This document shows positions 6,706-13,277 of a stretch of DNA of 13,277 bases, piece after piece. The stretch covers positions 1 through 13,277 of the forward strand of contig DAOWEF010000021.1 in the NCBI GenBank assembly GCA_030638665.1, written 5' to 3'. The notes under the pieces were generated by a model, which worked only from the letters and a program-made list of their open reading frames with translations, did not search any database and had not been told where the DNA came from. Origin of the DNA: Dehalococcoidia bacterium (GTDB lineage: Bacteria > Chloroflexota > Dehalococcoidia > E44-bin15). Every line of letters begins with the position of its first letter. The first letter of the stretch is position 1. Both the position numbers and the translations under genes were made by a program.

Positions 6706-7569
6706 TCAGCCTTCGGTATAAAAGGTAATGGCCAGCACTCCTGGGCCGGCATGAACCCCCATGCCAGGGGTGAACCCGGTGAGATAAAGCTCCACACAGT
6801 TAAATCGGGAGGCAATCTCAGCCTTGAGTTTCTCCCCATTCTCCAGCTCATCAGCATGGTGCACGATGACATGCACCGGGGAGTCCCCAACCCGTTCCGA
6901 CATTATCTCCAGGAGGCGACTTACCGCCTTTGTTCTGGTCCGGGGACGCGCCACCGGCATTGTTTCTCCTGTGGAAGTAGCATGCTCCACGATAGGCTTT
7001 ATATTTAAAAGTGTCCCGGCCCAAGCCTTCGCCCTGCCGGTGCGACCGGTTCTCGCCAGGTAGAAGAGGGTATCCAACATCGCAATGAAATTTACCCTGG
7101 GCATCATACCGCGAACCACCTCAGTCACCTGAGCCAGGTCTGCCCCCTGGCTGGCAGCACGAGCCGCCTCCAGGACGATAAGCCCCAAGGCGCCGCCCAC
7201 TGCCCGGCTGTCGATGACCTCGATAGTAGTGTTGGTGAGCACCTCTTTGGCCACATCTTTTGCTACCAGCGCAGTATCGTAGATCTTGCTTTGTAGCGAG
7301 GTGAGGGTGATGCAGAGTATGCTCTCCGACTTCTGGCTCAACTGGCGATAGGCACCGAGGAAATCCCCCGCCGATGGAGTGGAGGTGGTCGGCAGATTCT
7401 CTCTCCGCCGCATAATCCTGTAGACTTCGTCGGGACTCATGTCAATCCCGTCGCGATAGCTCTTGCCTTCATAAATTATCATTAGTGGCACTACACAAAT
7501 ATCATACTTCGACACCAATTCCTCAGGTAGGCAAGCTGTGCTGTCAGTAACAATGCCAACTTTTTTCAT
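6706..7569 (-). CDS. DegV family fatty-acid-binding protein (downstream copy)
   Basis: The protein begins MKKVGIVTDSTACLPEELVSKY, carries the family's TTSTPSAGDFLGAY segment, and ends in GMGVHAGPGVLAITFY; the TDST, TSxPS and HxGPG segments are all canonical. DegV proteins bind a long-chain fatty acid. In Firmicutes the FakB members present it to the kinase FakA. No FakA is visible here, so the partner is unknown. Length is 287 residues, normal for the family. The frame is open to an ATG at 7590 that overlaps the previous gene, but the start is set at 7569 because AGGAGG, directly after the previous gene's TAA, is spaced five bases from it. It is paired with a more divergent paralogue directly upstream and is clearly co-translated with it. 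Confidence 0.9.
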   Translation of the reverse strand: MKKVGIVTDSTACLPEELVSKYDICVVPLMIIYEGKSYRDGIDMSPDEVYRIMRRRENLPTTSTPSAGDFLGAYRQLSQKSESILCITLTSLQSKIYDTALVAKDVAKEVLTNTTIEVIDSRAVGGALGLIVLEAARAASQGADLAQVTEVVRGMMPRVNFIAMLDTLFYLARTGRTGRAKAWAGTLLNIKPIVEHATSTGETMPVARPRTRTKAVSRLLEIMSERVGDSPVHVIVHHADELENGEKLKAEIASRFNCVELYLTGFTPGMGVHAGPGVLAITFYTEG

Positions 7570-7579
7570 CATAGCCTCC

Positions 7580-8434
7580 TTAGTCAACATAAAAGGCGAG
7601 GCCGAGCAATCCCCGACCTGTAGTGTAGCCCATTATAGGGCTGAACTCACTAATCCAGAGCTCCCCGCAATTGAACTCCGATGCTACCTGCTCCTTGAGC
7701 CTCTGGGCCTCCTCAAGCGCATCGGCATGCACTACTGCCACATGCACCGGGTTTTCCCCAACCTTCTCTCGCATCAGTTGGATGATTCGCTTTACCCCGC
7801 GCTCTTTGGTCCTGGCAATGCCCACGAAATGCGCCGCCCCATCGGATATGCTCAATATCGGCTTGACACTGAGGGCAGACCCCACCTGTGACGCAAGCTT
7901 GGGGATGCGTCCTGACCGGTATACATGGCGGATGGTCTCCATAACGGTTAGGAGATTGACCTTATCCCTCATTTCCTCCGCGGTTTTAATGGCCTCAGCT
8001 AGGCACTTGCCATCCGCTACCGCCCTTGCCGCTGTCAGGACAACAAACCCCTCAGCAGCGGCGCAAGTCCGGGAGTCTAAAATCTCGATGGTGGTCTGTG
8101 AAAGTTCCTCTACACCTTGTTCCTTCGCCACCCGGGCCGCGTCATGAAGCATGCTAAACTTGGCGCTGAGGGTGATGCAAAGAATGCTTTGCGCTCTGGT
8201 GCTTAGCTCACGGTAGGCCTCAAGATAATCTGCGGGGGAGGGTGCCGATGTAGTGAAACAATCGGGGTCCCTTTCTAAAAGCCGGTAGGCCTCTGAGGGG
8301 CTTATGTCCAGATACTCTTTGTATACCTTGCCATCGAAATGGATGTTTGAGGGAACTATTCGAATCCCGTACTGCTCCACCATCTCTTTGGTGAAGCAGG
8401 CTATGCTATCGGCGACAATGGCAACCTTATCCAT
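7580..8434 (-). CDS. DegV family protein (upstream, divergent copy)
   Basis: This 284-residue paralogue of the next gene begins MDKVAIVADSIACFTKEMVEQY and carries FTTSAPSPADYLEAY. It keeps the Ser of the TDS-type motif (S10), but it has DSI where the other copy has DST, and its end reads IMGYTTGRGLLGLAFY where the other copy has the canonical GVHAGPG. These are ligand-pocket regions in DegV structures, so it may bind a different lipid or bind differently. The ATG at 8434 lies 15 bases after the only GGAGG, an unusually long spacing. A six-codon frame (ATG 8447) lies in between. It is 21 bases after yggT and shares its message. Confidence 0.88.
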   Translation of the reverse strand: MDKVAIVADSIACFTKEMVEQYGIRIVPSNIHFDGKVYKEYLDISPSEAYRLLERDPDCFTTSAPSPADYLEAYRELSTRAQSILCITLSAKFSMLHDAARVAKEQGVEELSQTTIEILDSRTCAAAEGFVVLTAARAVADGKCLAEAIKTAEEMRDKVNLLTVMETIRHVYRSGRIPKLASQVGSALSVKPILSISDGAAHFVGIARTKERGVKRIIQLMREKVGENPVHVAVVHADALEEAQRLKEQVASEFNCGELWISEFSPIMGYTTGRGLLGLAFYVD

Positions 8435-8455
8435 GTTTATTTAACATTTCCTCCG

Positions 8456-8704
8456 TTAAATGAGAAATATGAGGCGCGCAATGAGCAGCAGAATAATGAT
8501 CGCCACCATAGGGGTGATATCGACCATGCCGAGCCGGGGAATGATGCGACGCAACGGCGCCAGGATAGGCTCGGTAATCCGATCTAGGAAAACCACTATC
8601 GGGCTATAGGGGGAGATGGCAAACCAGGAGAGAATCGCCCGCACAAAAATGATAACGGCAAGCACTTGACATAAAATAGCGATGAAGTTGAGGAATACGT
8701 CCAT
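8456..8704 (-). CDS. yggT: YggT family membrane protein
   Basis: This small integral membrane protein has 82 residues and a single YggT repeat. Hydrophobic segments lie at about residues 4-29 and 62-82, on either side of the conserved DRITEPILAPLRRIIP loop. YggT members occur in osmotic-stress contexts and, in Gram-positive bacteria and cyanobacteria, in the yggS-sepF-yggT division cluster; plastid relatives help assemble nucleoids or cytochrome b6. The start codon directly abuts the proC stop (TAAATG), so the two are translationally coupled. Confidence 0.9.
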   Translation of the reverse strand: MDVFLNFIAILCQVLAVIIFVRAILSWFAISPYSPIVVFLDRITEPILAPLRRIIPRLGMVDITPMVAIIILLLIARLIFLI

Positions 8705-9505
8705 TTATCCCCTCAGCTCCTTAGCTTTTTCATGTGCGGCAATCACCGCGCGCAGGAGCAGGTCTCTCAGCCCGCCCTCCTCTAACTTCAATAGACCCTG
8801 TGCCGTGGTTCCCCCGGGGGATGTAACCCTATCCCTTAACTCCTTGGGGTGCTGACCTGTTTCCTGGGCAAGGCGTGCTGCCCCAACAACTGTCTCCAGC
8901 ACTAAATCCTCCACCATCTCATGTGGCAGCCCGATGTGTACCGCAGCGTCGACGAGTGCCTCGATGACTAGGAAGATATAGGCTGGACCGCTGCCGCTGA
9001 CCGCAGTCGCCATATCGATGTATTTCTCATCAGGCACATAGATCTCCCGACCCAGCGCCCCCAGGATGGACCGTGCTAGCCCTTTCTGGCGCCGGTTCAC
9101 CTCGCTCGAGGCGGTCCATACACTAATCCCCTGGCCGATCTGGGCCGGGGTATTGGGCATTGCCCGAACCACTGAGCGATGCCCCAGGCCTCTGGCGATG
9201 GTGGCTATCGACGTCCCGGCGACGATGGAGAGGACAAGCTGACCTCGGGTGAACCGACCCTCCAGTTCGGGCATAAGCTCAGCCAAATTCTGAGGCTTAA
9301 CGGCGATAACGACAATGTTGGAGCCTTTTACAGCGATGCCATAATCACCCGTCACTCTAACCCTGTATTCCTTTTTTAGGCTGGCGACCCGAGCGGCGCT
9401 GACGTCATTAACGATGATGTCTTGAGGCGTGGTCAGCCCTTTATTGAGAATCCCCCTGATCATCGCCTCCCCCATGACCCCACCACCTATAAAGGCAATC
9501 TTCAT
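8705..9505 (-). CDS. proC: Pyrroline-5-carboxylate reductase
   Basis: ProC catalyses the last step of proline synthesis, NAD(P)H-dependent reduction of 1-pyrroline-5-carboxylate, in the cytoplasm. The protein has 266 residues. It begins with the Rossmann motif IGGGVMGEAMIRG (about residues 6-18), continues with VIAVKP and VVRAMPNTP, and has the C-terminal dimerisation and substrate signature SGSGPAY followed by RDRVTSPGGTT. All hallmark segments are intact. The ATG overlaps the stop of the preceding small gene as ATGA and its own stop abuts yggT, so it sits in a coupled trio. Its place beside yggS and yggT is common in several phyla. Identification is secure. Confidence 0.95.
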   Translation of the reverse strand: MKIAFIGGGVMGEAMIRGILNKGLTTPQDIIVNDVSAARVASLKKEYRVRVTGDYGIAVKGSNIVVIAVKPQNLAELMPELEGRFTRGQLVLSIVAGTSIATIARGLGHRSVVRAMPNTPAQIGQGISVWTASSEVNRRQKGLARSILGALGREIYVPDEKYIDMATAVSGSGPAYIFLVIEALVDAAVHIGLPHEMVEDLVLETVVGAARLAQETGQHPKELRDRVTSPGGTTAQGLLKLEEGGLRDLLLRAVIAAHEKAKELRG

Positions 9506-9891
9506 GCGTTATCCGCCTTCTCCAGTATCCCTCTTATTTCGCCCTGAGATTTATCCTTTAAGGATACGTGTTTTTGACACTGCACGTCACGAAAGTTTAC
9601 CATTTCCTGGTCCGTATTGATTCTGCCCCCTAGGAGGATAACCAGATCGTCGCCCCCTCTCACCTTAAGCCTCTTGGTGTGATTATAAAGGATGTCAGCC
9701 AGTAAACCGGTATTGTCATTATCGGTAGAGATCATGATAAAGGCAGCCACCCCTCCACCGCGGAAGGATGTCCCTAAACGCCTCACATCAATGGATATAT
9801 CTTGAATAGTCTCCAAATCCCGCAGCAGGGAATCTGGGGGTGTAAGGTGACCCGTCTGCAACATAACTCTTAGCTCACGCCTGGCTACCAT
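9502..9891 (-). CDS. Unknown 129-residue protein between yggS and proC
   Basis: I do not recognise this protein. It has 129 residues, no signal peptide and no membrane segment. It looks like a small alpha/beta domain: an N-terminal basic helical part (MVARRELRVML), strand-like VAAFIMIST and DDLVILLGGR separated by a helix (LLADILYNHTKRLK), and a charged C-terminus (LKDKSQGEIRGILEKAD). There are no Cys pairs or nucleotide-binding motifs. In Firmicutes and cyanobacteria, sepF (an FtsZ anchor) occupies this position between yggS and proC/yggT, but the sequence shows no SepF hallmarks that I can see. The start has a weak GAG five bases upstream, and AGGGGG is further away. Its end overlaps proC by four bases, so it is expressed with proC. 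It is real because it sits exactly in a coupled operon. Confidence 0.75.
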   Translation of the reverse strand: MVARRELRVMLQTGHLTPPDSLLRDLETIQDISIDVRRLGTSFRGGGVAAFIMISTDNDNTGLLADILYNHTKRLKVRGGDDLVILLGGRINTDQEMVNFRDVQCQKHVSLKDKSQGEIRGILEKADNA

Positions 9892-9938
9892 TTTCTCGAA
9901 CTAATCCCCCTTTTCAGTTTACCGTGTTTCCGTTTTAC

Positions 9939-10613
9939 CTATCCCCGCTCCCCGAATATGGCGCGCCCGATCCTCACCATCGTGGCTCCCTCCCCTACGG
10001 CAACCTCAAAGTCATCGCTCATCCCCATGGAAAGGTGCTCCAGGCCTAGGGAGTCGCGAAGCTCTCGCAGCCTTCGAAAGATGGGTCGAACCTCTTCAGG
10101 GTCGCTAACCAGGGGGGCAATGGTCATTAGTCCCTTCACCTTAAGCATGGAAAGGCGAGCGACATCTTCCACCGCCTTGGGCAATTCGGCCTCTGAAAAG
10201 CCGCTCTTTGGTTCCTCCCCTGAGATGTTGACCTGCAGCAACACGGGAACGGTGTTTCGAGCGCGGCCGCTCAACGCCTCTGCTAATCTAAGCGAATCGA
10301 TGCTATGGATTATATCAAAAATCTCCACGGCTGTCTTAACCTTGTTGGTCTGAAGGTGTCCCACCATGTGCCAGGTAGCGCATGGCTGCAGGTTGGACAA
10401 GCGCGCTATCTTCTCCCTCGCCTCCTGAACCCTGTTCTCGCCAATGTGCCTGATGCCTGCCTCAAGGGCGGCCTCAATAGCCTGGGCGGTTAACCCCTTA
10501 GTCACGGCGACAATGGTGATCTCTGCCGGTGACCGGCCTGCCCTCTGAGCCACTTGGGCGATGCGACGCTCCACATCATGCAGATTTCGTGCAATATCCA
10601 TTTCAGCAAACAC
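9939..10613 (-). CDS. yggS: YggS / PLPBP pyridoxal-phosphate homeostasis protein
   Basis: This cytoplasmic PLP-binding protein with an alanine-racemase-like TIM barrel buffers pyridoxal phosphate and affects amino-acid balance; it is not known to be catalytic. The translation has VAVTKG with the PLP lysine (K39), HIGENRVQEA, WHMVGHLQTNK, VLLQVNISGEEPKSGF and the closing MSDDFEVAVGEGATMVRIGRAIFG, all diagnostic. Length is 224 residues from GTG 10613, which has AGGA five bases upstream and overlaps the radical SAM gene's end by 11 bases. An ATG at 10601 (MDIARNL) is the alternative. It opens the yggS / unknown / proC / yggT cluster. Identification is secure. Confidence 0.95.
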   Translation of the reverse strand: MFAEMDIARNLHDVERRIAQVAQRAGRSPAEITIVAVTKGLTAQAIEAALEAGIRHIGENRVQEAREKIARLSNLQPCATWHMVGHLQTNKVKTAVEIFDIIHSIDSLRLAEALSGRARNTVPVLLQVNISGEEPKSGFSEAELPKAVEDVARLSMLKVKGLMTIAPLVSDPEEVRPIFRRLRELRDSLGLEHLSMGMSDDFEVAVGEGATMVRIGRAIFGERG

Positions 10614-12270
10614 CGCATTCCTGGCATTCGGCTAGCGGGCATGGTGGGGTCTCTTCACCAAGACGCGCCCGCTCCAGCTCCCTTTTCAGATAATCAAGTT
10701 CAACCCCCGAAACGATGTTTGCCCAGGGGAGCCGCTCATCAACAGGGATTTCCCTGCCGATGTAGAAATCGGCATCGAGCGAAAACTCCGCCAGCGCACG
10801 ACGCCACGAGGAGAGGGATTTTCCTTCCATCCGGGCAAGCACCGGGGCCAGTCTCCTGTCGCCTCGCGACAGCACCCCTTGGACCACGGCCCAGGCCACG
10901 CTCTCCGACTTGACCGCGATGCCCTTCGGCTCTAGGCTGTTTTTGATCGTGGCGAGGCGACGGCTGAGAATTTTGTCGCTGGTCATCGGAAGCCATTGGA
11001 AGGGGGTGCCTGCCTTAGGCACAAAAGGCTCTATGGTGAGGGTGAGACGGGTCCCCGCTCGCTTCCGGTCAATGCGCCTCTTTAAGGATAGGGTCAACTC
11101 GATCATCTCATCGATATCATCGTCGGTCTCCGTGGGCAAACCGATCATGAAATAGAGCTTGAGCTGCTTGGGAGGGTGCTCAGTGACCCACACTATCGCC
11201 TCGATGATGTCTTTCTCCGATACACCCTTATTAATGATTTTACGCAATCGTGCTGACCCTGCTTCTGGTGCTAAAGACAAGGTTTGGGTGCCGCTCTCCA
11301 CAAGCCCCCTGAGGGCTACTCGTGACAGGGGACGAATTCTCAGGGAGCTGATGGACATCTCTGCTCCCATCTTCTGCAACCTGGCCACCAGCTCTTCTAT
11401 CTCAGGGTGATCGAAGGGTGAAGCCCCCAAAATGCCGATCCTTTTCTTATACTTCAGGCCACTCTCAGCTTGGCTCAACAAGCTATTTAAAGAACGAAAG
11501 CGAAACGGGCGAAAAAGATAACCGGTGAGGCAAAAACGGCAGCCCCATCGGCAGCCACGCGCGATCTCAATGAGGAACATATTGCCAAGCTCTGTCTGGG
11601 GGGTGAGGATCACTGAGGTGGTGGCAAAATCATCGATGTTCCGAACCCACTGTCGGGAGATCGGCTTCCCATCGTGAAGGCTGGGCACATAAACCCCGGG
11701 AAGCGAGGAAAGCGCGCGAAGCAGCTCATTTCTGCTTCCACGAATCCCTTTTTCGCTCTCTCCACACCCCCCCAGGAGCGCCTCAATCATTGCTGGTAAA
11801 ATAGCCTCTCCTTCACCAATGACAAAGCAGTCAAAGAAGGGTGAAAGGGGCTCCGGGTTGGCGGTGATACAGGGTCCGCCCGCAATAACCAGGGGGTGGG
11901 CATCACTGCGGTCAGCGGCAAAGAGGTCAGTGGCGCTCGATCTCAGCATCTCGACTACATTGAAGTAGTCCAGCTCATAGGAGATAGAGAAGGCGAGTAC
12001 GGCGAAGTCATCGAGGGGGCGCCCGGATTCAACACTTCCCCCCCCCCTCTCCCAGAAGACCCGCTCGCAGACAATATTATCATAGCTGTTAAGAAGACCG
12101 TAGATAGTCTGGAAGCCGAGGTTGGACATACCTACATAATAGGTATTGGGGTAGATCAGCGCGATGGGGATTCTGCCGCCCCAATCCTTGAAGATCGTGC
12201 CTTGCTCCTTCGAGAGCCTTCGCCTCGCCGCTTTTTCCCACCTCATCTCACCAGATTTCGCTCTCCCCAC
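10603..12270 (-). CDS. Radical SAM enzyme with B12-binding-like N-terminal domain (TIGR03960-like)
   Basis: The 4Fe-4S/SAM motif is CRWGCRFC (C240, C244, C247 from the GTG start) within EIARGCRWGCRFCLTGYLFRP. Before it, residues about 34-160 form a cobalamin-binding-like Rossmann domain (IALIYPNTYYVGMSNLGFQTIYGLLN, VIAGGPCITANPEP, FVIGEGE) that appears to lack the DxHxxG cobalt-ligand motif. After it come SLAPEAGSARLRKIINKG and FMIGLPTETDDDI, typical of this family. The last 17 residues are Cys-rich (CPLAECQECGVC) and might bind a further cluster. The reaction is unknown. GTG 12270 has GGAG eight bases upstream; ATG 12246 is the alternative. A run of ten Gs (12038-12047) lies early in the gene. 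The gene ends inside yggS. Confidence 0.87.
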   Translation of the reverse strand: MGRAKSGEMRWEKAARRRLSKEQGTIFKDWGGRIPIALIYPNTYYVGMSNLGFQTIYGLLNSYDNIVCERVFWERGGGSVESGRPLDDFAVLAFSISYELDYFNVVEMLRSSATDLFAADRSDAHPLVIAGGPCITANPEPLSPFFDCFVIGEGEAILPAMIEALLGGCGESEKGIRGSRNELLRALSSLPGVYVPSLHDGKPISRQWVRNIDDFATTSVILTPQTELGNMFLIEIARGCRWGCRFCLTGYLFRPFRFRSLNSLLSQAESGLKYKKRIGILGASPFDHPEIEELVARLQKMGAEMSISSLRIRPLSRVALRGLVESGTQTLSLAPEAGSARLRKIINKGVSEKDIIEAIVWVTEHPPKQLKLYFMIGLPTETDDDIDEMIELTLSLKRRIDRKRAGTRLTLTIEPFVPKAGTPFQWLPMTSDKILSRRLATIKNSLEPKGIAVKSESVAWAVVQGVLSRGDRRLAPVLARMEGKSLSSWRRALAEFSLDADFYIGREIPVDERLPWANIVSGVELDYLKRELERARLGEETPPCPLAECQECGVC

Positions 12271-12292
12271 AGCCCCGACTCCACCCCTATGA

Positions 12293-12517
12293 TTATTTCA
12301 TCATCTTCTCGCTGCCCACCATGCCAATCTCGACGGTCTGTCCGCAATTGGGGCAAGTTATCGTCACACTAAGGGGTCGCTTCATCGCTCGCTCGGCGAG
12401 AGCAGTGACCATGGTGTCAATGTTATCCAGGCGCTGGTCCAGGTTATCAAGGCGCCGCTTAATCTGCTCTAGGTTCAGATTCTCTTTCTTAGCTTCGCGC
12501 TCCGTTTCTTGTACCAA
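12293..12517 (-). CDS. Small coiled-coil protein with C-terminal CxxC
   Basis: I do not recognise this protein. About 74 residues: a charged N-terminal half with heptad repeats (LEQIKRRLDNLDQRLDNIDTMVTALAERAM) that should form a coiled coil, then CPNCGQTVEIG, a single CxxC that could be half of a zinc site shared in an oligomer. The frame extends to a TTG at 12535 inside the previous gene, but the start is placed at TTG 12517 because GAGGAGG lies exactly five bases before it. It lies ten bases after the membrane protein and 22 bases before the radical SAM gene, so it is part of the same operon. A structural or scaffold role with the neighbouring membrane protein is possible but unproven. Confidence 0.65.
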   Translation of the reverse strand: MVQETEREAKKENLNLEQIKRRLDNLDQRLDNIDTMVTALAERAMKRPLSVTITCPNCGQTVEIGMVGSEKMMK

Positions 12518-12527
12518 ATCAGCCTCC

Positions 12528-12785
12528 TCAATCAATGGCTAAGAATGCACCGCCCAGGATGATTAAAACTAATCCTACGGTAATAAATATCCACCCCCCC
12601 ACCCTGAGTGCCCCGGGTTCAACACGCATCGGCCAACGGGTGATGAACTCCCTCAGGTCGCGGCGCTGGGAGAGGCCATAGTTAAGCCCTAGCTCCTCAC
12701 CCCTGGCCCACAAAAAGGCGATAACTGCCAGGAGCAGGAAAAATCCTCCCAGGCCCATCATTATGAAGCTATCAAGGTGAGACAT
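12528..12785 (-). CDS. Small two-TM membrane protein
   Basis: I do not recognise this protein. It has 85 residues with two hydrophobic segments, about 6-27 (FIMMGLGGFFLLLAVIAFLW) and about 62-83 (VGGWIFITVGLVLIILGGAFLA). They are joined by a hydrophilic, Arg-rich loop of about 35 residues (QRRDLREFITRWPMRVEPGA). There is no cleavable signal. The ATG follows GAGAGGGGAAG directly, and the nrdJ stop lies nine bases upstream, so it is co-transcribed with the reductase. Its stop is ten bases before the coiled-coil gene. No function can be assigned. Confidence 0.7.
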   Translation of the reverse strand: MSHLDSFIMMGLGGFFLLLAVIAFLWARGEELGLNYGLSQRRDLREFITRWPMRVEPGALRVGGWIFITVGLVLIILGGAFLAID

Positions 12786-12794
12786 CTTCCCCTC

Positions 12795-13277
12795 TCAACT
12801 GCACTTTGTATAGCCGCAGGCGGGGCAGATATGGCACCCCTCCTGGTATACCAACATGCTGCCGCATTCAGGGCACTGCCCCCCAAAATTCATCACCAGA
12901 CCATATTCATCGGGATTAGTTGCTGCGCCCTCACCATTAATGTGCCTCTCCAGCACAGTCCCTATAGCATCGGGGCAGGAGAGCACCGCATGACCCTGCT
13001 CCCAGGCGATGGAGGGACAGCGAATGCCTCTGAGGTGCTTCACCACCGAGGCGACATCCACCCCGGAGCGAAGCGCCAGTGAGATGAGCCTGCAGGTGGC
13101 CTCAAGCTGCGCCGAGGCACAGCCCCCCGCCTTCCCCAGGCTGGAGAAGACCTCGCATACCCCATCCTCATCGGAATTCACCGTAACATAGATATTGCCG
13201 CAGCCGGTGGCTACCCTCTCCGTGCCTCCCGTAGTCATCTTGGCTCGCCTTCTGGGGAGCAGGGCTTGCCCCTCAGC
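12795..13277 (-). CDS. nrdJ: Adenosylcobalamin-dependent (class II) ribonucleotide reductase, C-terminal end
   Basis: The frame is open to the right edge (160 codons), so only the C-terminus is present. It reads ALLPRRRAKMTTGGTERVATGCGNIYVTVN, then SSLGKAGGCASAQLEATCRLISLALRSG and IRCPSIAWEQG. This is the TSCPD-type C-terminal domain of class II ribonucleotide reductases, enzymes that make deoxyribonucleotides without oxygen dependence using adenosylcobalamin. It ends in CPECGSMLVYQEGCHICPACGYTKC, a zinc-ribbon-like tail whose last cysteine pair is the expected swing-arm dithiol that re-reduces the active site. An internal ATG at 13238 exists but is not the start. A B12 requirement agrees with the nearby radical SAM protein's B12-like domain. 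Identification is strong despite truncation. Confidence 0.92.
   Translation of the reverse strand, partial: AEGQALLPRRRAKMTTGGTERVATGCGNIYVTVNSDEDGVCEVFSSLGKAGGCASAQLEATCRLISLALRSGVDVASVVKHLRGIRCPSIAWEQGHAVLSCPDAIGTVLERHINGEGAATNPDEYGLVMNFGGQCPECGSMLVYQEGCHICPACGYTKCS

Noticed and set aside
7671..8147. Long plus-strand open frame of 158 codons
   Set aside because: It lies entirely opposite the divergent degV gene, with repetitive Ser/Thr/Arg-rich composition typical of an antisense shadow. Other plus-strand frames, such as 636-1013 and 11896-12372, were rejected for the same reason.
9502..9891. Annotation as sepF by position
   Set aside because: The sequence lacks the SepF core that I would expect; position alone is not enough.

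Overview
The window reads as a bacterial chromosome segment in which every recognisable gene lies on the minus strand. The right three quarters (about 3509-13277) is a tightly packed, GC-rich housekeeping run. It contains an adenosylcobalamin-dependent (class II) ribonucleotide reductase, a YggS / small protein / ProC / YggT cluster, two tandem DegV proteins and a B12-radical-SAM-type enzyme. This content and order suggest a Chloroflexota genome, perhaps Dehalococcoidia. That is inference from gene content; no rRNA or other phylogenetic marker is present.

In the direction of transcription (high to low coordinates) the core run is: C-terminal end of nrdJ; a two-TM small membrane protein; a coiled-coil/CxxC small protein; a radical SAM enzyme; yggS; a 129-residue unknown protein in the slot sepF takes in other phyla; proC; yggT; two divergent degV paralogues; a P-loop kinase; pepA leucyl aminopeptidase; and a UlaG-like metallo-beta-lactamase-fold hydrolase. 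From nrdJ to the second degV the genes are separated by a few tens of bases at most, abut (TAAATG) or overlap (ATGA), so they are probably co-transcribed.

At about 3500 the character changes. The left part is lower in GC (26/60 at 61-120 against 36/60 at 5101-5160), more loosely packed, and holds damaged genes. Directly after the hydrolase stop comes a reading frame with no usable start codon that looks like the 3' part of an AlbA_2 (Schlafen-type) protein. Twenty bases after its stop lies a 59-bp element with the layout of an integron attC site, in the orientation expected for a gene cassette. Next come a near-consensus sigma70-type promoter, an intact SRPBCC-fold gene, a condensation-type (HHxxxDG) acyltransferase broken by an in-frame TGA and a frameshift, and a DUF362 protein that overlaps it by four bases and runs off the left edge.

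The most noteworthy signals are the attC-like site with its truncated cassette-like gene, the decayed acyltransferase coupled to an apparently intact DUF362 gene, a ten-G tract inside the radical SAM gene, and the unidentified protein in the sepF position. I see no integrase, transposase, CRISPR array, tRNA or rRNA.
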